Shown here: piece after piece, positions 45,191-55,751 of the stretch
Layout: each line of letters begins with the position of its first letter
How positions within the stretch are numbered: position 1 is the first letter of the stretch
Position numbers and translations under genes: made by a program
The notes under the pieces: generated by a model
Databases searched by the model: none
The model's input: only the letters and a program-made list of their open reading frames with translations
What the model was told of the DNA's origin: nothing
Source: Datisca glomerata
Taxonomy: Eukaryota > Streptophyta > Magnoliopsida > Cucurbitales > Datiscaceae
Length of the DNA: 64,000 bases
NCBI GenBank assembly: GCA_003255025.1
Contig: QANY01004982.1
Coordinates: 868,591 to 932,590 of the forward strand
Direction of reading: 5' to 3'

Positions 45191-47060
45191 CAGGCTTTCC
45201 TACCTTGGTTAGGTCCTCGACCCCGCTTGCAAGCACGTGTGCTCGACAGATGACTCTTATAGATATCTAGCCAAGCGTGCCTACTCTAACTAGATCTTTG
45301 ATCCCGTCTGAAAGCATGAGTTCTCAACAGATGTCTCCTATCGATATCTAGCCAGATGTACCCGCTCTCACTAGAACATCGATCCCGTCTGTGAGCATGA
45401 GTGCTCGGCAGAAATCTCCCATCGATATCTAGTTAGGCATGTCATCTCTGCCTAAATCATTGATCCCGTCTGCGAGTATGTATGCTCGGCAGACATCTCC
45501 TGTCGATATCTAGCTAGAAGTGTCTTCTATAGCTAGATCATTGATCCCGTCTACGAGCATGAATGCTTGACAGACATCTCCCGTCGATATCTAGTCAGAC
45601 GTGTTTAGTATCGCTACATCTATGATCATATCTGCGAGCATAAGTGCTTGCAGACATCTTCTATTGATATCTAGCCAGGTTTGCCTACTATGACTAGATC
45701 ATTGATCCTATCTACGAGCATGAGTGCTCGACAGACGTCTTTTATCGATATTTAGCCACGAGTGTCTGCTATGGCTACATCCTTGATCCTGTCAACGAGC
45801 ATAAGTTCTCGATAGACGTCTCCTGTCGATATCTAGTTAGGTGTGTCTGCTCTAGCTAGATCCATGATACCGTCTGCGAGCACAAATGCTCGACAGAGGT
45901 CTCATGTCGATGTCTAGTCAGGTTTGCCTGCTCTAGTTAGATCTTTAATCCCATCTGTGAGCCGGCGTGCTCGACAGACATCTCCTTGTTGATATCTAGT
46001 CAGGCTTGCCTGCCCTGGCTAGGTCCTATCTATGAGCTGAGGTGCTCGAGAGGCATCGCCTTATCAATATCTAGCCAGGTTTGCCTACTCTGGTCAGATC
46101 CCGCCTATGAGCTGAGCTGCTCGGCAGACATCACCTTGTTGATATCTAGACAGACTTGCCTGACCTGGCTAGGTCCCGTGTGCTAACTGAGGTGCTTGGT
46201 ACACATCACCTTGTTGAATATCTAGCTAGGTTTGTCTTTTCTAGCTAGATCTTTAATCATGTTTGTGAGCATGAGTGCTCGGTTAATGTCTCTTGGCGAT
46301 TTCTAGCCAGGCGTTCCTGCTCTGGCTAGATTTTTGATCCCATATACGAGTATATGTGCTCAACAAGCTAGGCGTACTTGCTCTGGCTAGATCTTTGATC
46401 ATGTTTGCTAGTATTAGTGCTTGGTAGACATCTCTAGTCGATATCTAATCAAGCGTGCCTATTCTGGTTAGATCCTTCATCTTATCTACGAGCATGAGTG
46501 CTCGGCAAATGTCTCTAGTCGATATCTAGTTAGGCGTGCCTGCTCTGGTTATATCCATGATCTCATTTACGAGCATGAGTGCTCGACAGACATCCCCTTG
46601 TTGATATCTAGCTAGGCTTGCATGCCATGGCTAGGTCCCATTTGTGAGCTGAGGTGCTTGGCAGACATCACCTTGCTGATATCTAACCAGGTTTACCTAC
46701 TCTGGTTAGATCCTGTTTGCGAGCTGAGGTGCTCTGCAGATATTACCTAGTCGATATTTGGTGAGGCTTGCCTGCCCTAGGTAGGCCATGTCTGCCAGCT
46801 AAGGTGCTCGACATATATCACATTGTTTATCTCTAGTCAGGTTTGCTTGCTTTGCCTAGATCCTAGATCTCGTCTACGAGCATGAGTGCTCGGAACACAT
46901 CTCCTATCGATATCTAGTCAGGCATGCTTGCTCTGACTAGATCTTTGATCCCGTCTGGGAGTATGAGTGTTTGGCAGACATCTCTTCTCAATATCTAGTC
47001 AGGCGTGCCTGTTTTGGCTGGATCCTTGATCCCGTCTTCCAGCATAAGTGATCGTCAGAT
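45190..47060. repeat. 81-bp minisatellite, about 23 units
   Basis: The motif tcgatatctagccaggcgtg recurs at 81-bp steps (45,262; 45,343; 45,424; 45,505; 45,586; 45,666; 45,747; 45,828 and on). Each unit also has ctggctagatctttgatccc and gtctgcgagcatgagtgctc. Some later units have a gagctgaggtgctcggcaga variant. GC content is higher than in the surroundings. No gene; ORFs are repeat artefacts. Confidence 0.96.
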
Positions 47061-47064
47061 GTCT

Positions 47065-47500
47065 CCTGCCGAATCCCAACTGACGGGCTTTAGGACCTCA
47101 CTAGTCATCACTTTTAAAATCCCGATTGACGGGTTTGGGACCTCGCTAGTCATCACTTGTCGAATCCTGATTGTCAAGCTAGGTGCTCGTCAATCATCAC
47201 TTTTTATTTCTCCTGACTGTCGAGCTAGACTACTCGCGAGTCATCACTTTTTATTTACCATGACTGTCGAGCTAGGGTACTCGCCAGTCTTCACTTTTTG
47301 TTTATCTGGACTACCGAGCTAGAGTGCTCACCAGTCATCACTTTATAATTTATCTCGACTGTGGAGCTAGTGTGCTCACAATTCATCACTTTTTGTTTAT
47401 CCCAACTACCGAGCTAGAGCGCTCGCCAGTAGTCACTTTTTGTTTATCCCGACTGCCGAGCTAGGGTGCTCACAAGTCATCTCTTTTTATTTTTCTTTGT
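47065..47500. repeat. 47-bp minisatellite, about nine units
   Basis: tcatcacttt recurs at 47,105, 47,150, 47,194, 47,241, 47,288, 47,335, 47,383, 47,430 and 47,477. Units contain gactgtcgagctagggtgct and ttttgtttatccc. The first three units are 44-45 bp with a gggtttgggacctcg variant. It follows the 81-bp array directly. Confidence 0.95.
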
Positions 47501-47639
47501 TTGTTGTAAAAGAGTTGGTCCCTCGAGAATTGTAGGATATTCAGAAGATCGTTAGCAAATATTCCTGCAACACATTCTATTTTTCATAGGAATGAACTTG
47601 CTTATCCTATAAGATGTTAATCCTTAGTTAGAAGAGAAA

Positions 47640-48020
47640 AAGACTTCTTATCTGGATGCCATCGATATGTACTCGACCTCTGTCATCCGTTACACCGAGG
47701 TGGGAGGCCAGAAGTTGTCGAGCCTCTATTTCCTAAGCTATAAACCCTTCATTTCTTGTGGGAACATCTCCTTATCCGAGGAAGTTACTCTGGCATGCCT
47801 CCATCTGAAGAGCCTGGTTCTCTTGGAGTCCTTTTTGGCCTCGGGGGCCTATACGACCTTCGATGAGGGTGATCATCCCTCCATTTGTCTTAGGATGGGA
47901 CGTGAGGGATGTGGACTAGGGGATGGAAAACCCAGACATGCATATCGACCGCGACAGAGATGTGACGCGCTCCCTACCATTATTGCTGGGGACGGTTCCA
48001 GACTCGTGTAACCACATGGT
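47640..48020 (+). CDS. Unrecognised ORF beside gypsy LTR, plus strand
   Basis: Open from about 47,640 to 48,011; the first ATG at 47,667 gives 114 residues (MYSTSVIRYTEVGGQKLSSL...). The composition (VTLACLHLKSLVLLESFLAS) looks like real protein and GC is raised, but I do not recognise a family. It lies antisense to the element implied by the LTR at 48.5 kb. It may be another antisense ORF or a captured fragment. Low confidence that it is a gene. Confidence 0.3.
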
Positions 48021-48224
48021 GTGGCTTCTCCTGGTGGCCAAACGGACACCAAAGGTTCTGACGAGGAACGACTCGTCGACGCATCCGTGGCCACTCGTAG
48101 GGCTCTTCGGGGGTCTCTTCCTTCTGTTTGCCTCCTTCGTTTACTCGGGGTGGCTCCAACTAAAATCTTACAAAATGAGAAACTTGACCTTCCAGAAAAA
48201 GGATCTGGTGTGGCCCAGTCTTCC

Positions 48225-48443
48225 CTAGGGGGTGACCATGTTTGTGCATGAGATTGTCATGACTTGGGCGGTGGCTGATGTGTTTTTCCTCTTTCTTCGG
48301 GTTGTATTCGAGGTTACAACCACCACATCCTTCTTCCTTTGTTTTATAGTCCTGAGGGATGTTGTAGGTTCCTTCCCTAGCAGGGAGACGAGCAAGTCTG
48401 CCTCTTCATCCTGAATTTCATCAGCGTAGAACGTTGGCCCCAT
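48225..48443 (-). CDS. Short ORF downstream of the gypsy primer site
   Basis: 72 residues on the minus strand (MGPTFYADEIQDEEADLLVS...), basic in its second half. It starts 69 bp after the primer-binding site, where an element leader or gag would begin. No gag motif recognised. May be a remnant of the element's first ORF. Confidence 0.35.
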   Translation of the reverse strand: MGPTFYADEIQDEEADLLVSLLGKEPTTSLRTIKQRKKDVVVVTSNTTRRKRKNTSATAQVMTISCTNMVTP

Positions 48444-48511
48444 TTTCTCCTTGCAAGAAGAGAAAGGGCTCCTAATGCTTCGACGAGGATGACTTTATAG
48501 TCGCTCTCCGC

Positions 48512-48530
48512 TCCCCACAGACGGTGCCAA
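48512..48530 (-). promoter_or_regulatory. Primer-binding site of a gypsy element
   Basis: Minus strand ttggcaccgtctgtgggga, the text commonly seen just inside the 5' LTR of Tat-type plant gypsy elements. It abuts the LTR at 48,532, so transcription runs toward lower coordinates. Confidence 0.75.
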
Positions 48531-48531
48531 C

Positions 48532-49130
48532 TGTTGAAGCCGAAAACTTCAATAATAATTTTCTTCATGCAATCTCCCCTCGGAGTGATGTCCTCGAAAC
48601 TTGTTGATGTCGAAATCTTTTAATGGTAGTTCCTCATGTGATCTTCCGTCTCAGAGTAGCATTATGTTCCTTCTCTATATCTGCAAGACACATACAAAGA
48701 ACCCAAAGGGTTGGGGGGTCCTCGGCCTAAGGGTCTCTGATGCCTAAGTTAGTATCCTCGTTGGATTATAGCATAATTTTCCTTAGAGAGAGAAGACCTA
48801 CCTTTTTCAGTCGATTTGTTGACATATTTATACCTGAATCTTTGGGGGAGAGAGAGGCATGTCGAGGAGGCATCTTAGAAGCGTGCTGGAGAAGCTTTGT
48901 GGAACACGAAGCCTGATTCCATTGTCGTTGATTGGACAGAAATGAGTTAATTTGACATAAAGTGATGGACGTTTAATGTCGAAATGACTGGGCGGAGGCT
49001 ATCCTAACACTGCGTTATGGCAATTTGACCCGTTAGGTGTTACTTTCGCCGGGTAATAATGACCTTACGCTCGGGGATTGCATGAGCTCTTTTTAATTAT
49101 ATCTCAGCCTTTCACCTATCCTTCAACCAC
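48532..49130 (-). mobile_element. Tat-like gypsy 5' LTR, ~600 bp
   Basis: On the plus strand starts tgttgaagccgaaaacttc next to the primer site. A minus-strand TATA box (aggtataaatatg) is at 48,824-48,833. The outer end is uncertain, near cttcaaccaca at 49,121-49,130. Internal sequence to the left is reduced to a short ORF, an unknown antisense ORF and the two minisatellites, so the copy is defective. A 3' LTR was not found; the array ends abruptly in the MULE fragment at 45,190. Confidence 0.6.
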
Positions 49131-49135
49131 ACCAT

Positions 49136-50100
49136 ATTTACATTATGGTCATTTTAGTATAAGATTATTGACAGATTAAGAAACATATTATTGACTTAAA
49201 ACTATTGAAAAACTAATATTTCTTAAAACAACCTTCTTAAAGTTCTCTATTCTGCAAAATTTCTCTTTATCAAATGTACAAACTCCAAGAGTGCTCCGCT
49301 CCAAAAAAGCTTTCTTTGGTTTATTCATTCATCACTTCCGTTCCTCACCGAATAAGGAGATCTCATATCTCCTTTTCCGGTTAAATTTTTTCTATCATTC
49401 TAATTATGTTTTCTTCTATTTTTATAATAAAAACTTTTCCTTCACTTAGATTTAGATCTAGGTGGAGGAAAAGAAAACAGAATTAGAATATCTCCTTTTC
49501 CGGTGAAGTTTTTTATATCATTATAATTCTGTTTCTTCTATTTTATACTAAAGACTTTTCATCCACCTAAATCTAGATTTATGGTGATTTTTCCTCCATA
49601 GATCAATATCTATGATGTTTTTCTTTCGGTAGTATTCATTTTATGACTGTTTTCGATAGATCTAACCCAAATCTATATATTTTGGTGGTCGTTTGCGTCA
49701 AATTTTTCATTGAATCATTTGACAAGATGTATTTCAATCAATTTCAGTGAGACAAGTCTTTTTGAGTGGCGGATATACTTAGAACGAACCAAAATGAAAA
49801 GCTCTATATTATTCTCTTTATTTGTTGAATAATTTTCTTATTATTTTGACTGATTTATGTATTTTTTGTTAACTTTTTGAAATTTAATTTATCTCTATTT
49901 TTTTTATTATCTTGATCTCCTATTCTGTTTTTGAAATGAATAAATTCTTTATAAAAAAAGTGATCTGCTCTCACATTTGGGTTTGATAGAGGAAATAAGC
50001 AAGACCAAAAGGATAACAGTAGCGAACGACATTTTTTGGCCGACTTCGAAGTGAAATCTTCAAGACAAAACCATTTTCTTCTTCTCCGAAATTTGTAGCA
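49136..50100. other. Upstream region of the host gene
   Basis: AT-rich intergenic DNA. A 130-bp direct duplication lies at 49,355-49,470 and 49,490-49,600 (atctccttttccggt, cttcacttagatttagatct). Short frames on either strand lack family resemblance. The proximal promoter of the gene should be within the last few hundred bases. Confidence 0.4.
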
Positions 50101-50239
50101 CTCTACTGTGAACACCCCAAAGAGGCAAAGGGCAAAGTGCTTTCTCTCATAAGCGCTTTTTGTATTTCTATAGTTTGAAAGAAGCAGCTCCAGCCTCTAT
50201 ATCGATCGATCATGAAGACCCGAAATTAGGGTTTAATCT

Positions 50240-51072
50240 GTGAGTGTCTCACCCCCCCCCCCCCCCCCCCCCNCCCCCCCCCCCCCCCCCCTTTCTGGGG
50301 TTTTGATTCTCGCTTTACTCTAGAATATGGCTTGTAATTGTATTTCTGGTATGAGTAAGTATGGTTTCTATGAGAATTTTTCAAGAAGAATTAGAAATTG
50401 ACGGCTTAAAATCTAGCCGGCGATTGTTCAAGCCTGATTTTCACATTTTGGATTACGTTAATCCGTCATTTAACCTAATGGGGTTTGGAAATTCTCGCTG
50501 CATTTCTCTATCCATTACCATTGCCCTTTTCGCTATTTGACTATTTGTGTATTTTCTTTCTTTGGTTTCACTTTCAGCTTCCAGCCTTGTCTGTACTGAT
50601 GTTCAGAATTACTGTAATCGCTGGATGTTTCTTTTCTTTCTTCAGTTGTTCTGGTATCTGAGTTGGTCATATGACTCATATATACCCATATTTTATCCAT
50701 TTATTTATAGGAATGTTTGTTTTAATAGGAACTATTTGATCCATTCATTTAGGATTTTGTTTTCTTCCTTCTTTGGGAGATTTAAAATCTTTAATCTCGA
50801 GCCTCTTTAAAATCTTTAATCTCGAGCCTCTTTAAAATCTATGATCTTGTGAGGAATACAGATACAGCAGTTTACATATGTCATCTATAATAGTGCGCTC
50901 AATTTGAAATATCTTTAAGACTGTTCAAGGATTTTAATTTTTAACTGTCTTTCTGTTGCCTCTCAAGACCTTCAAGCATTCTTCATATTGTTTTTCAATT
51001 CAACTGAATAGGAGGGTTGGTTGAATTGAAGAGTAATTTCTTGCATACATTGTTCTTTTTTATTTTAAGCAG
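50240..51072 (+). other. 5' UTR intron of the small host gene
   Basis: Donor tct|gtgagtgtc at 50,240 and acceptor ttttaagcag at 51,071-51,072, giving an 833-bp intron 24 bp before the start codon. The 5' UTR exon upstream reads gaagacccgaaattagggtt, a common plant UTR text. It begins near 50,100-50,150. 5' UTR introns of this size often raise expression in plants. Confidence 0.55.
50252..50291. repeat. Poly-C homopolymer with one N
   Basis: Forty positions of C with an N at 50,273, just after the 5' UTR intron donor. Probably a sequencing or assembly uncertainty in a homopolymer. Confidence 0.95.
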
Positions 51073-51096
51073 GTTAGTGAGAGCCACTTTCTAACG

Positions 51097-52933
51097 ATGT
51101 CGAGACCCATGTTGCTTGTTTTTCTGTTCCTTATCCTTATAATCACTTCTCAGTTCGAGTGGAAGCAACAACTTGTGGTTGATGGTGATACAGCCCCAAG
51201 TATCTCTCGGAAGCAGCAGCAAATATCCCAGAATGAAGAAGCCGTTAAGGAGAAGGTAATAGTCTCTTCTAGTTCTATCATGATTTTTTTACCCAGTTAA
51301 TGTAGTTCGTCATTATTGGTACCCTTTATAAGCTGTTTCTGTGAAATTTGAAGATTGATTGTTAGTTAAGGTGCTTATGTTTATGTACTTTTGTCTATGG
51401 AGTTCTGAACATTAATTCTCGCATGCTTGTTTATATTACATCACATGAAGCTTAATAAGTTAATATCTGGTTTAAAAGCATTGTACTGAAAAAATGTAAA
51501 CTGCAAACCAATAATTAGAGCTTGTGCTTTGGCCATCAGGGGCTTTGTTTGGTCGTCGGGATAGTATTGTATCAGTTAAATAATTGTATTTGTGCACTGT
51601 TTGGTACAAGATAGTACTTGATGGTAAAACAGTTTGTCATCATCTGCTCCACACAAGTCTATTTGGAGTAAAGTAACAATTTCTTTGTGCTGAATCTCTG
51701 GGTTACCTTTTCCTGCACAACTATCCCATAAAGATTGGGAACTACACATAATACAGATCAGGCATTAACAAATGTATGTAAAATGATAAAATCAATGAAA
51801 AAAGAATAAACACACATGATGACAAAAATACCAAGATGCATTCCATCAAGCCAATGAAAATTTACCAAACAACAAAAAAATAGTTGGTTGCAGCCATGAC
51901 AGAAAAATCGCTGGTGGTAGCCATTGCACAGTGTTGGTTTCTGCACCACACCCAACAATGGAATTCTAAAAATCAGGCACTGAAGTTCAGAACATCTTCG
52001 AAAGCTTTTCCCAACAAACCCAACAAATCGACTCTTGAATCCAGAGATTTAGAGCAAAGAAACCATGTATGAGATTGAATGATTCAAAGCACAGGAATTC
52101 AGAGATTCAATTCTTCAAATATTTAGAGATTCTAAAACTATATCGGAGCAGAAAGAGAAGAGGAGAAGAAGAAAGGGAAAAGAAGAAGAAAGGCAAGAGA
52201 AGAGAAGAACAAGAAGAGCTCACGGGCAATGACTAGTCTCGGGGGAGAGCTCCTCAGTGACGTTGTCTACTTTTCATGAACTTCTGCACAAGTCCCATTA
52301 AGTAGCTGTTAAAAGTGGGAACGTGGACACCTAAATGCTAATGAAGGAGATTTGGAGAATGAGGACGGACACTTGTGAATATTATTCATGAAAGAGAACA
52401 GTATTCGACTCTTATTTGGGGTATAAGGCTGAGCCAAAATCTGGGAAATCTAGCGTAGTTAACCCATGTAAATATAGTTGCATGCTATAGTTAAAACAAT
52501 AATTGTGTCAAGCGTTCGGTTAACTCTTCTTTACAAGCCACATCCCCTCCCCACAAAAAAATGATAACGAGCGAAGAGATGATCCATTGGGGATTAGACA
52601 TCTTCTGGGAATATGTAGAGTGCTTAAACAGTGCGGAAGTCTCTTTTCTTGTGAGGAAAACTGTTGTTGATAATTTGATTGCTTCATGGCATGACCCTTT
52701 TTGTTTTGTTTCACTTGCATGATTATATGATTATACATTGACGTATTGTATTGTGGTTTTAGATAATTTTATCGCAAGAGAAAAACATTCAGAGGCTTAA
52801 TGAACTCGTGCGGAATCTCCGGGTGCAGTTGGCTCAGTGCAGGGCCAACAATGTAACATCATCAAATAGTACAGCTACTCTTCTTACTGAACATGTTATT
52901 GAGCTTGAACGACTGCATGTCTTGGAGGACTAA
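51097..52933 (+). CDS. Small single-pass membrane/coiled-coil plant protein, two coding exons
   Basis: Exon 51,097-51,255 (53 codons) is joined in phase 0 to 52,763-52,933 (57 codons with stop), giving 109 residues. Splice sites are agaag|gtaata and ggttttag|ataatt. The N terminus (MSRPMLLVFLFLILIITSQF) is one hydrophobic segment of about 18 residues, a signal anchor or signal peptide. Next come EWKQQL and a Ser/Gln-rich linker (SRKQQQISQNEEAVKEK). Then there is a helical coiled-coil part (SQEKNIQRLNELVRNLRVQL, AQCRANN), an N-glycosylation-like NVTSSNSTAT stretch and a final EHVIELERLHVLED. I recall similar small proteins across angiosperms but no established function. The frame is clean and splicing consistent, unlike everything around it, so this is the likeliest functional gene. 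Exon 1 read through would end at 51,300. Confidence 0.85.
51256..52762 (+). other. 1.5-kb intron of the host gene, with suspected insertion
   Basis: Holds ggggctttgtttggtcgtcg at 51,540, text common at ends of small plant DNA transposons, and accaaacaac at 51,867. A purine-rich stretch lies at 52,140-52,215 (gaagaggagaagaag). I could not pair termini, so no element is called. Short ORFs on both strands are not supported. Confidence 0.45.
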
Positions 52934-53780
52934 ATTGGGTCCACATATTGTTTAATTTCCACTAGTATCTCCATGTTATTAAACTTGTGTTTCACAACCA
53001 AGGTTGTTCATATTCTTCATGTTTTAGCTTTTTCTCTTTGATTGGTAAAATGTAATTTTGTATGTAATGAAATGGCAAGTATTAAGTAATATTGGGTTTT
53101 TCGGAAAATGATCTGTTTTAAAATTGGTTTAGGAAATTGGTCTTATCTTTATCTCTAATATATTAAAAATGGGATGAGAAATAAAATGAATCATTTTGTT
53201 CACATCATATTTGACAATTTCTATTAATGGTGCATCAATAATTGTTAGTTTTTTCTTTTTTTATTCATCGAAATAATGTATGTATTGAGCAAATTTTTTT
53301 TATCATTTTTAATTTAAATTTTATTTTTAGATATGAAATATATTAAGTTATTTCGTTCAAAAATATAATAGAATAATTTAATCGTTAAAGAAAAGAGTAA
53401 AATATGTTTTTAGTTTATTTGTAACATAAAGATCAATAAAATAATTCATTAAAAATCAAATTAAAATGCATAGAATGTATGTTTATGTTCTTCTAGCATA
53501 ATTAACTTTATAAGGGACATTTTAATGAGTAAAATTCATGGATATTATAAAAATTATAATTATTATTTTTTAATTTTATTTATTAATAAATGTATTTTAT
53601 TAATTTTTTTATTTACATAAACAAGTATTATATAAAAAATAATCAAAATAATAAAAGCTTGGTATAATATTCTTTTTAAAATTTTAGTTGGTTCATTTTG
53701 TGCGTGGAAAACAATATTACGTCTCTTAAACATTAAAGTAGCTATATTCAGAAATGAACTTATCACCCAATCGGGGATAA
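52934..53780. other. 3' UTR and AT-rich spacer
   Basis: The 3' UTR of the small gene is followed by candidate poly(A) signals (aatgaaatgg near 53,067). The rest is A/T-rich without features. Confidence 0.4.
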
Positions 53781-54960
53781 CAAAAGAGGGAGAAAAGTAG
53801 TTGCGAAGAAGCTTTCATTTTCGCCAAATACTCGAATAGACTCTCCATTTCTAATTTCCCATCGCACAACTACAAAGACAATTGTATCCAAATTTTGTGA
53901 TTCTTGTCTCGTGTACAAAAAATGAAGGGTAAAGTTTAGAAATCATTAGCAATTACATCAATGATCAAAATTCGTTAAAGATTCTTGTTATCTGTGTGAC
54001 ACGCACAATGATAAACAACTGAAATCAGTTTATCATTTAACGGATAAGAAATTCAAGATTCACTAATTTTTTCACGGAAGCAAATGATAAAGAGAGTGAT
54101 TTAGTCCTAGTTCTCTAGTTTTTCTTGTTTCTCTAAAGAGAGTGATTTCGTCCATTTCATTTCCTTTTGCTGTTTTCGTTTCCTCTTTTCGTCCCTTTCT
54201 TCTTCGTCCCTCATTCTCTTTGTTTCTCTTTTCTTCATCCCATCCTCTTCGTCCCCTCTTTTTCACGGTTTTCTTCTTCTTTTCTGCTTCTTCTTCTGGT
54301 TGTCCTTTCCTGACAGTTTTCATGTTTTTTCTGGTTGTTTTCTCTATTCCTTTTCTGGCAATTTCATGTTTCTGCTTTGTTTCTATTACCATGGATGATT
54401 TGCGTCATGGTTTTGAGATTTTTTTTTATCTTGAGGACCTGATTCGAGAGGAAAATCAAAATCTAGAAACTTGCCTCATTAGCAAAATTACTTCTGACGA
54501 ATCTGTTAATACTAATGCTACGTCAAATGTTTTGAGGAAAATTGAATCAAAATGTTCTTGAGTTTTAACATTAAAGATTCAAGATTTGATAGCTTCCCTT
54601 TTTGAATTCAGATTCAAGATTTTCCTCCAGATTGGATTTCTCAATGTATTGCTGTCAGATTGACTTCTAAGATCTGTCCTAAGTCTGTTCAAGATCGGAG
54701 GATTAAATCTTCATTTTCAGCAACGCAGATCTGTTCTAATATTCGGCTCCAGATCTACTCCAAATCAGCTTCAAATTTTCTACAAGTTCTTGGCATCTCA
54801 AACCGGGTGTTTTCTCTAGCTTTGTGTTGGATCTTAACACTTCGTTTTATCAAAACTATGGCTCTGTTAACTGTTGGTCTCGATCGAAGTCCCATTCATT
54901 TTCCTCTACCCTTAATCGAAATTCTTTTCCTTTTCCTTCTTTGATTAAAGCTCCAGTCGT
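53780..54960 (+). mobile_element. LINE-like internal region, 5' part
   Basis: A C/T-rich block at 54,130-54,300 precedes an ORF with ITMDDLRHGFEIFFYLEDLI. Broken frames continue with LDLNTSFYQNYGSVNC into the RNase H-like part. This may be the remains of a non-LTR element whose ORF1 and RT are deleted. Assignment rests on continuity with the next feature. Confidence 0.4.
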
Positions 54961-55480
54961 TTGCTCTATGGATTTTCCTTTACCTTGGTCCGATGTGGAA
55001 ATGGATTCTGTCTTTCTCCTTTGTGATGCAACCTTCTCATCAGATTATTGTGGTTTCGGTTCGTTGCTTTTGATTTTGATGGATCCAATTTCTATGATTC
55101 GTTGCTTTTGGTTTTGATGGATCCAATTTCTATGGTTCGTTGCTTTTGATTTTGATGGATCCAATTTCTATTCTTCGGGTTCTCGAGTCTCGGACCTCTC
55201 CCCAGCGCACGGTGAGATTATGGCTATGAAAGAGGCTCTCAGTTGGGTCTTTTCTTCGGGCTGATCCAAAGGATTTACTCTATGATTCTTGATCGATTGT
55301 TTCTTGGGTCCGATCCAATTTTTGTAGTGATTGGTGATTGGTGAGCCTTATTCAAGATGTGCTTTGTTTTTTTTTCTCAAGCTAGTAACTATTTTGGATG
55401 ACTAGAAATTATTTTTTTGTCACTGATACTGAAGCTTAATCCAGTTTAGATCAAGATAGTGATGTTTGTAATTCCTTCTT
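54960..55480 (+). pseudogene. LINE RNase H (RVT_3-type) remnant
   Basis: Frames include FLLCDATFSSDYCGFGSLLF, an Asp-initiated RNase H start, then SPAHGEIMAMKEALSWVF (Glu motif) and a later YSDSQSIVSW-like run in broken frame. This is the RNase H tail found at the 3' end of some plant L1 ORF2 proteins. Stops occur throughout, and a 38-bp triplication interrupts it. Confidence 0.55.
55066..55178 (+). repeat. 38-bp unit repeated three times
   Basis: tttgatggatccaatttcta with cgttgcttttg linkers, three nearly identical copies, inside the RNase H remnant. Recent slippage or duplication. Confidence 0.9.
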
Positions 55481-55717
55481 ATCTAGTCTTTTTTCTAGTT
55501 TGTTTGTGAAGGTTAGTGTGACTTTTAGAGTTTGTTCTAAGCCTCCTTAAAAGTGGTACATAGTTATTGTGGTTGTTTAGTTAGAAACCTTTGGTTATTG
55601 TGTTTTTCTTTCCGGTAGTGTGTTGAATATGCCATGAATGAATGGGATCTCGGGTACAATTTTCTCCTTTCCCTTCTCTCTGTAAACACTAGCTGCCCCT
55701 TTCCTTCCCTGCTTTCA

Positions 55718-55751
55718 GTCACGGGGAGAGCTCTTTTGCTCTCCCCGTGAC
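55718..55751. repeat. Perfect 14-bp inverted repeat, 6-nt loop
   Basis: Arms gtcacggggagagc and gctctccccgtgac flank tctttt. GC-rich in an AT-rich setting. It lies in the LINE tail region. It could be a terminator-like or transcript hairpin, or the remains of a foldback element. Confidence 0.95.

Noticed and set aside
45986..47322. ORFs reading Leu/Ser/Pro through minisatellites
   Set aside because: Unit length of 81 bp is a multiple of three, so frames stay open by chance; no start context or homology.
51536..52470. PIF/Harbinger- or hAT-type MITE in the host intron
   Set aside because: Suggestive ggggctttgtttggt text but no paired terminus or target duplication found.
54072..54392. Lys/Arg/Glu-rich ORF on the minus strand
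   Set aside because: Antisense of a C/T-rich stretch; compositional artefact.
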